From: a virus
Direction: 5' to 3' (one strand)
Length of the DNA stretch: 64,000 nt
Virus record (IMG/VR): IMGVR_UViG_3300034092_003233
Span: 1 to 64,000 of that record
The translations under genes and the position numbers were made by a program. The first letter of the stretch is position 1. The number at the start of each line of letters is the position of its first letter. The notes under the pieces are model-generated. The model did not search any database. It worked only from the letters and a program-made list of their open reading frames with translations, and was not told where the DNA came from. Below are positions 59,371 through 64,000 of this stretch, piece after piece.

Positions 59371-60026
59371 CGTGACTCCGCCATGAAAGAATTACCCGGC
59401 GATTGCCATTCAATCAATTGATCTGTATATCCCATCTTTTTCAATACTTCTTTCTTAGATGGCATATCAGATAATCCCATCATAAAAACTGTTGAATTAG
59501 ATTGTTTTCCTGGCCATTCACAATAATCTCGGTTGAGTATTGCAATCTTTTTTTCTTTTATGTAATTAGTCATACATGCTATAAAAGTTTCATGATCAAA
59601 TAGATTGCTCTGTGTTTGTCGAACTACATCACATTGCTGTATCCACATCTGAATAAATTCTAGGGTTTCACTGTTATAATTAAACCAAAGAGGAGATGCC
59701 TTTATCTGTCTCAACTCTTTTGCATCAGTAGAAGCCACACCCATATTAACACCGAGAGAAGAAAATCCATCAAATATAGATGGTTCCTTTAGAATAAAAG
59801 TATCAATATCTAACCAAAGTATTGGTCTTTGTTTTTCTATTAATTTTTTGTAAATGAATTTTGGTTTAATTAAACAGTTATTTTGGTAAGAACCCTGAGA
59901 TTCCAGATGATCTATTGAGTAAGGAATTCCAAATGATTCACACTCTTCCTTAAATCTTTTTGCGTGATCTGTATAATATGTTCTACCATCTACATCACAA
60001 AAATAACTTATCACAAGTGTTTGCAT
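59367..60026 (-). CDS. Glycosyltransferase with DxD motif (PF03407/GT77-like)
   Basis: 219 residues. TLVISYFCDVDGRTYYTDHA, LIKPKFIYKKLIEKQRPILW and LDIDTFILKEP (the D-x-D) are the pattern of nucleotide-diphospho-sugar transferases. TVFMMGLSDMPSKK near the end. First gene of the glycan cassette, 6 nt after regA, so it may be read through from the clamp operon. Confidence 0.75.
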   Translation of the reverse strand: MQTLVISYFCDVDGRTYYTDHAKRFKEECESFGIPYSIDHLESQGSYQNNCLIKPKFIYKKLIEKQRPILWLDIDTFILKEPSIFDGFSSLGVNMGVASTDAKELRQIKASPLWFNYNSETLEFIQMWIQQCDVVRQTQSNLFDHETFIACMTNYIKEKKIAILNRDYCEWPGKQSNSTVFMMGLSDMPSKKEVLKKMGYTDQLIEWQSPGNSFMAESR

Positions 60027-60032
60027 AATTTA

Positions 60033-60434
60033 TTACTTTCCTATATGGTATTTAGGAATCAATTCCCATTCTTTCTTTTCCTTAAAAGGAATAATCTTTA
60101 GTTGAGCAATGCTCAATTGGTTTGTTTTATACTTGTCGCTTATTGGAGTCAATAGACCCCATTCGTGTAACAATTTAACTATTGTATTTCTACGAGCAAG
60201 ATCACTTTCACTTGTATCTGTTTCTAATCCATCTAGAGCCAATAGTTCTTTAAAATGAAGAATTGCATATCTTCCTCTCTTGTGAAGTATATGGCAACTT
60301 TGATACAACTTTTTATCTTTTTTGGAAGAAACTCCTATTCTTGTTAGAGTTTCTTTTATCTTGAGGAAGTCGTCTTCATTTTCAAATTTAATCTCTACAC
60401 CATAACCTTCAAATATATCTTCCGTGTGTTTCAT
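60033..60434 (-). CDS. regA: RegA translational repressor
   Basis: 133 residues (T4: 122). Strong T4 RegA identity in FLKIKETLTRIGV, KDKKLYQSCHILHKRGRYAI, HFKELLALDG, LHEWGLL and the end EWELIPKYHIGK. RegA binds the ribosome site of many early mRNAs, including those of 44 and 45 in T4, and blocks translation. The 69-nt space to gene 62 has no clear promoter or terminator. Confidence 0.95.
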   Translation of the reverse strand: MKHTEDIFEGYGVEIKFENEDDFLKIKETLTRIGVSSKKDKKLYQSCHILHKRGRYAILHFKELLALDGLETDTSESDLARRNTIVKLLHEWGLLTPISDKYKTNQLSIAQLKIIPFKEKKEWELIPKYHIGK

Positions 60435-60503
60435 ATTAAAGCCATTTCTACTAATAATACCTATTATGCCTTTTCATTGTTGGCACAGATATTTAGAATT
60501 TGG

Positions 60504-60902
60504 CTACTTTTGACGAGATGAACCACCACGGTAAGTTTGCTTCTTCAGTTCTTCTATGTCCTCCGGACTGAGAAGGTCTAATACCTCCTTGGAACGCTTA
60601 TAAGAATAACCATATACTTCTTTCAGCATATCCAATAGTTCCATCATTCCATGTTCATCTTTTAGCCATTTGCTGTACCTCTTTCTCTGTCGTACAGATA
60701 ACCGCAAGTAGTCAAAATGCATCTTTTTTTGAATTCCGGGAATGGAATTCATTTGATTGCACTGCATGATGGTATCTGGAAAATAAGAAAGAGAATGATT
60801 TATGATGTAAGGTGCATACTCTCTTTCTGAGGGATTATTATCCCCATCAAGGATCGGTTCCTTTGAGTAGTTAATAGCAGTTAAAAAGTCACCCAATTTC
60901 AT
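60504..60902 (-). CDS. 62: Sliding-clamp loader small subunit, gp62-like
   Basis: 132 residues, shorter than T4 gp62 (187). Position directly after gene 44 (ATGA overlap) and before regA as in T4. The segment APYIINHSLSYFPDTIMQCN ... MHFDYLRLSVRQRKRYSKWL matches the gp62 core (NALSQFPE ... HFNYL ... RGKRYGKW). It forms the loader with gp44 and opens gp45. Confidence 0.9.
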   Translation of the reverse strand: MKLGDFLTAINYSKEPILDGDNNPSEREYAPYIINHSLSYFPDTIMQCNQMNSIPGIQKKMHFDYLRLSVRQRKRYSKWLKDEHGMMELLDMLKEVYGYSYKRSKEVLDLLSPEDIEELKKQTYRGGSSRQK

Positions 60903-61837
60903 TTAAATTCACACCCCATCATAAGTTCAACGATACATGCCACTAAATTGATCTCCTGATCCGCGACAAATGCCGATTTGTATTGGTATTCCGCTAGAGC
61001 AAGAATGGCAGTTGGAATAGATCCGCTCTTTAAGTTTTCATATAAGCCGTCATATAACTTCCTAAAGATGTGCTGTGGATCATTGTCTATATTCGATACA
61101 ACCCAAACTCTGGCTGCACTGAAGTCTTTATTCTTCATGTGATCCATGAGTTCTTTTATCTTTATATCCCCGACTTCGCTCAAGATACCAATGTCTATGA
61201 TTCCAGCCGAGGAATACCTCTGCAACTCATTTAAAGTCCTTCTGAAGTCCGGGAAATGCTTTATAATGAGTTGTGTGAGAACTTTTTTATCATAACCAAT
61301 CTTTTCTTCCTTTAGAATAAACTCACAACGAGAAAGGAAGTCTTTTGCCAATTGTGGCTTTTCTTTGATTGGAATAGAGAAGTCTATGCAAGTACAACGA
61401 GAATGAATTGGCTCAATGATTCGATTCTTATAATTACATGTCAGAATGAATCGGCAGTTCTTTGCAAACTCTTCAATTGCGCCTCGTAGTGCTGGCTGGA
61501 TTGATTGTGCATTTGAATAATCAAACTCATCTAGAATAACAACTTTCTTTGTATCGGACAAAGAAATGGTGGAAGCAAACTGACGAATTTTAGTTCGAAG
61601 CGTATCAATGTTACCATCTTCAGAGCAGTTAATGATAATCCAATCTGCTCCTAGTTGGTTACACAATGCTCGGGCAACACTTGTTTTACCCGTTCCAGCC
61701 TTTCCTGAAAGTAAAAGGTTGGGACATTCTCCACCTTTTACAATATCATTGAATGTCTTTTTAAGAGAAGCAGGAAGAATACACTCATCAATGGTTTTTG
61801 GACGATATTTTTCTACAAACAAATTAATAGTATTCAT
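60899..61837 (-). CDS. 44: Sliding-clamp loader ATPase, gp44-like
   Basis: 312 residues (T4: 319) from ATG 61837, with GGAG six nt upstream; the longer frame to 61873 runs through the terminator hairpin. AAA+ motifs: Walker A LLSGKAGTGKTSV, Walker B VVILDEFDYSN, sensor 1 FILTCNYKNRI, arginine finger in IHSRCTC. Loads gp45 on primed DNA with gp62. Confidence 0.96.
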   Translation of the reverse strand: MNTINLFVEKYRPKTIDECILPASLKKTFNDIVKGGECPNLLLSGKAGTGKTSVARALCNQLGADWIIINCSEDGNIDTLRTKIRQFASTISLSDTKKVVILDEFDYSNAQSIQPALRGAIEEFAKNCRFILTCNYKNRIIEPIHSRCTCIDFSIPIKEKPQLAKDFLSRCEFILKEEKIGYDKKVLTQLIIKHFPDFRRTLNELQRYSSAGIIDIGILSEVGDIKIKELMDHMKNKDFSAARVWVVSNIDNDPQHIFRKLYDGLYENLKSGSIPTAILALAEYQYKSAFVADQEINLVACIVELMMGCEFK

Positions 61838-61850
61838 AATTAACTCCAAG

Positions 61851-61880
61851 AAAAAGGACGATTGGAAATCCAATCGTCCT
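61851..61880 (-). terminator. Hairpin terminator/attenuator between genes 45 and 44
   Basis: 11-bp stem AGGACGATTGG / CCAATCGTCCT with an ATTT loop (61855-61880), followed on the minus strand by TTTTTC. It lies 21 nt after the gene 45 stop and 13 nt before the gene 44 ATG. It should make the clamp more abundant than its loader. Confidence 0.8.
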
Positions 61881-61901
61881 CTTCAGACACATGGGATTTA
61901 C

Positions 61902-62594
61902 TCAGTTATGGTAACTGCTAGTCGATTCCAATGCAACCCAATACTTCAAAGAAATATCTTTATGGCTAAATTGGCTAATAGTGGACTTCGCAATCTTTAC
62001 TTGATATTCACCCGGCAAGAACTTTAGATTTTCGATTCGGAAATCAAACTCAAAATCTGCATCGGAAGTATTCTTTCCAAGTTCAACACTAAACTTGTTA
62101 CATGTTGGATCGTTCTTGTCACAAACAACACCAATCAACTTATTCCCATCTCCAGTTATAGAGAGGTGCGGTAGTTGCAGAACTGAAGACGCACGAACAA
62201 TCTCATCAAAGATCGTTTCAGTCAAATCAAATTCAACAACAGCATCTGGCATGTTAATTGACTTGGTTGGTACTGTCAGTAGTTTGGGTTCAGAGTAGTA
62301 ATAAGTCACGCTTGAACTATTATTACCAGAAATAATAACATGCTTATCGTTGAATACAAATTCAGGATCCTTGAACAATGAAACAGTTCCTAGAAACTTG
62401 TTCATATCCCAGATTCCAAACTCTACATCAAATGTTTCAGAAACATTTGCTTCTGCCATTACATTTTTAGCGGGAGCAACAGTAACAATCTTATTACCTG
62501 GCTTTACCAGAAGATTGGAATTGATTGAAGTAAAATTCTTTAGAATTGTAAGTGTTTGTTTTGAAATTTTTGTTGTTGTCTTAGTATCAGTCAT
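61902..62594 (-). CDS. 45: DNA polymerase sliding clamp, gp45-like
   Basis: 230 residues (T4: 228). ISKQTLTILKNFTSINSNLL, IWDMNKFLGTVSLF, and the C-terminal LPGEYQVKIAKSTISQFSHK ... YWVALESTS match gp45. Trimeric ring holding gp43 on DNA; in T4 it also activates late transcription with gp33/gp55, which fits the late promoters seen here. Overlaps the small gene upstream by 4 nt. Confidence 0.95.
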   Translation of the reverse strand: MTDTKTTTKISKQTLTILKNFTSINSNLLVKPGNKIVTVAPAKNVMAEANVSETFDVEFGIWDMNKFLGTVSLFKDPEFVFNDKHVIISGNNSSSVTYYYSEPKLLTVPTKSINMPDAVVEFDLTETIFDEIVRASSVLQLPHLSITGDGNKLIGVVCDKNDPTCNKFSVELGKNTSDADFEFDFRIENLKFLPGEYQVKIAKSTISQFSHKDISLKYWVALESTSSYHN

Positions 62595-62776
62595 TGGTAA
62601 TCCTCGTTTTCCATTTTATCCATAATATCATCAAAGTCAACTGTTCCATGTTTTAAATCATCTAAAATACGACGAGTATCGTGTCTTGTGCCACGGCTTT
62701 TCTTTACCCGTGTCTTCTTGACTGTGCGCTTAAAATCCCGATTGTCTGGTTCTTTACCCTTGTAGTAATCTGACAT
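62591..62776 (-). CDS. Small basic protein between rnh and 45
   Basis: 61 residues. The N-terminal half is very basic (RTVKKTRVKKSRGTRHDTRR), the C-terminal half acidic (VDFDDIMDKMENEDYQ). ATGA overlap with gene 45, and it abuts rnh. Small proteins of this type precede gene 45 in other T4-like phages; T4's RpbA is in the same neighbourhood but I see no clear similarity. Function unknown. Confidence 0.65.
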   Translation of the reverse strand: MSDYYKGKEPDNRDFKRTVKKTRVKKSRGTRHDTRRILDDLKHGTVDFDDIMDKMENEDYQ

Positions 62777-63619
62777 TTAAAAATCCTCTATGTTTGTAAT
62801 TAGATTCTTTAGTTTCTTTTCAATCATGTATGTCATGACTTTTGCTTTTGAGCCAATAACTGGTTTCTCAAATTGTTCGATAACCGCTTGCTCCAAATCA
62901 CTAGGAATGCAAGACAGATCAATAATAGACTTGTTTCTGTCATAAAAAGGTAACTCTTGAATGCGGTTATTCACGATGTCATCCATAACTTTAGACATAA
63001 CCTTGGTTGTAAGTCTCTTTTGAGATTTTTCTTCATTAACAAATGTGTCATCATCCGAAAGGATGTTAGGCACACCATCAGAAGAATCTCCGCGAATGAT
63101 ATGCTCCAACAAAAATATCTTTGGATTATCGCTCTTAATGTATCCCTTTTTCAAGGGACTGTACTGGTAAACATTTTCAAATTGACCAAGTTGCATAAAA
63201 TCTTTGTCATTAGACAAAATAAGTATCTTTTCCAACTTGTGATAATGCTTAGTCAACACAAAAATGATATCATCGGCTTCCGTTGTTTCAACTGTGATGT
63301 TTCTATACGGAAAAATTTCTTTAATTTCAGAACGAATAGTATGAAGACTGTTATAGATTGCATCCCAATCCATATCAGAATTTGACTGGTTCTTCTTTCT
63401 ATTCTGTTTGTATTGTGGGAAGATTTTTTTCCTCCAACAATTACTAGAATCATTACAAATTACGAGTTGCCCGTATTCCTCACGAAACTCTGAATTATAT
63501 TTTCGATATGTGTTTAGAACCATATGCCTAATATAGTCTTCATTTAGTTCGGGATAATCTTTCATAGACTGAAAGATACTGGCTAAAATTATTTGGTTGT
63601 TATCTAAGAGTATTATAAT
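62777..63619 (-). CDS. rnh: T4 RNase H-like 5' nuclease, apparently with a non-AUG start
   Basis: The first in-frame ATG is at 63565, but it would remove the conserved first strand with the catalytic Asp. The frame continues upstream as IILLDNNQIILASIFQS, which matches the family's N-terminus (T4 ICLIDFSQIALSTAL). GAGG at 63627-63624 is followed by ATT 63619, ATA 63616 and ATA 63613, so one of these probably initiates; ATA 63616 has the best spacing. Other motifs: SNCWRKKIFPQYKQNRKKN, TEADDIIFVL, ILSNDKDFMQLG, HIIRGDSSDGVPN. Removes RNA primers. Coordinates given from ATT. Confidence 0.8.
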   Translation of the reverse strand: MIILLDNNQIILASIFQSMKDYPELNEDYIRHMVLNTYRKYNSEFREEYGQLVICNDSSNCWRKKIFPQYKQNRKKNQSNSDMDWDAIYNSLHTIRSEIKEIFPYRNITVETTEADDIIFVLTKHYHKLEKILILSNDKDFMQLGQFENVYQYSPLKKGYIKSDNPKIFLLEHIIRGDSSDGVPNILSDDDTFVNEEKSQKRLTTKVMSKVMDDIVNNRIQELPFYDRNKSIIDLSCIPSDLEQAVIEQFEKPVIGSKAKVMTYMIEKKLKNLITNIEDF

Positions 63620-63636
63620 TGCACCTCGTTATATTC

Positions 63637-63664
63637 ATTATAAAGAAATAGTAATAAAAGTCAA
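63637..63664 (-). promoter_or_regulatory. Strong sigma70-like early promoter
   Basis: Minus strand: TTGACT (63664-63659), 16-nt spacer, TATAAT (63642-63637), 18-21 nt before the likely rnh start. Same hexamers and spacer as at 30209-30182. It overlaps the stop of the upstream gene. Confidence 0.85.
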
Positions 63665-63987
63665 TAATTATTTACCCACTGCTCACTATTGCCATCCGGT
63701 AGATACTTGTATATTTTACCATTAGTTGTATTAAACCACTCATCTCCAATATTAGGATTCAACGGAACATCAGGACCCCAATAAAACTGAATGGGCTGTG
63801 AACCACCAACAAGTTGTTGCCATCCACCATTTTGGACATTATCCGGAGCCAAATCTCGTATTGTATTTGTGGCAACATAAGTTTTTCCCTGATAAAAAAC
63901 AACATCTCCCGTTTGATATGTTATAACCAAACCAGATGCAGTTCTCGCTTTATAATTTCCCTTAAAATTAAATGAATTAACTGTCAT
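63661..63987 (-). CDS. Small fibre-type protein with carbohydrate-binding-like repeat
   Basis: 108 residues. NFKGNYKARTASGLVITYQT then GDVVFYQGKTYVATNTI resembles the chitin-binding (CBM5/12) Tyr/Trp element often fused to phage fibres. The second half has DVPLNPNIGDEWFNTTNGKI, an element shared with the fibre-type proteins (compare [13 protein letters not shown] in the collagen-like protein). A small adhesin is likely. The promoter of rnh overlaps its end. Confidence 0.65.
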   Translation of the reverse strand: MTVNSFNFKGNYKARTASGLVITYQTGDVVFYQGKTYVATNTIRDLAPDNVQNGGWQQLVGGSQPIQFYWGPDVPLNPNIGDEWFNTTNGKIYKYLPDGNSEQWVNNY

Positions 63988-64000
63988 TTAAGTGCTCGGA

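Noticed and set aside
60438-60455. Four-codon leader frame (MALI) overlapping the regA start
   Set aside because: No ribosome site, too short to distinguish from chance.
1-64000. CRISPR arrays, insertion sequences, tRNA genes, introns or inteins
   Set aside because: None seen: intergenic space is almost absent, gp43, gp41 and uvsX run uninterrupted, and the only regular repeats are protein-coding.

Overview
The window is a nearly gap-free piece of a large tailed-phage genome of the T4-like (Tevenvirinae-related myovirus) type. The core is unmistakable: RNase H, sliding clamp (gp45), clamp loader (gp44/gp62), RegA, DNA polymerase gp43, UvsX, a gp40-like protein, helicase gp41 and primase gp61 are all present. 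They are joined by dUTPase, ThyX, a B12-dependent ribonucleotide reductase, a RuvC-like resolvase and a cytosine methyltransferase. The genome is AT-rich, most genes touch or overlap by ATGA, and no tRNA, CRISPR array or transposase was seen.

Layout. (1) About 0-17.6 kb holds mixed-strand genes, mostly unknown virion-type proteins. Many start with a short M-x-x-F/Y-x-x-F/Y-L/I-x-E peptide like the T4 capsid-targeting sequence. Among them are a lysozyme, a 1107-residue nucleotidyltransferase/HNH protein and a ligase-like protein. Two GC-richer inserts (1485-2920 and 4123-5211) look like morons. One encodes a secreted subtilase with a dockerin-like tail. The other encodes small proteins including one with a PEP-CTERM-like C-terminus. 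Both features are typical of Planctomycetota, which suggests a planctomycete host or past gene exchange with one. (2) 17.6-30.2 kb, minus strand, is the nucleotide-metabolism and replication block. (3) 30.4-43.1 kb is a bank of adhesin and tail-fibre genes with collagen-like repeats, LamG-like domains and tandem duplicates. (4) 43.1-60.0 kb is a 17-kb glycan cassette: glycosyltransferases, sugar-nucleotide dehydratase and reductase genes, an RfbH-type 3-dehydratase, an acetolactate-synthase-like ThDP enzyme, a cupin, a HAD phosphatase and an FkbM methyltransferase. (5) 60.0-64 kb is regA-62-44-45-rnh. The fibre and glycan regions are thus inserted between two halves of the T4 replication module.

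Regulation visible in sequence. Two almost identical sigma70-like promoters (TTGACT-N16-TATAAT) stand before the dUTPase/polymerase operon and before the rnh/clamp operon. T4-like late promoters (NATAAATA) precede structural genes, often with the stop codon of the upstream gene inside the box. Terminator hairpins follow the subtilase, the PEP-CTERM cassette, the NUMOD-like gene and gene 45. A perfect 12-bp hairpin plus T6 for rightward transcription is encoded inside the end of the convergent ruvC-like gene.

Most interesting leads: the possible branched-chain deoxysugar (yersiniose-like) pathway, the set of putative capsid-packaged enzymes, the planctomycete-type morons, a GC-rich structured element at 18212-18290, and an RNase H gene that seems to need a non-AUG start. 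Functional statements rest on motifs recognised by eye; no database search was possible.
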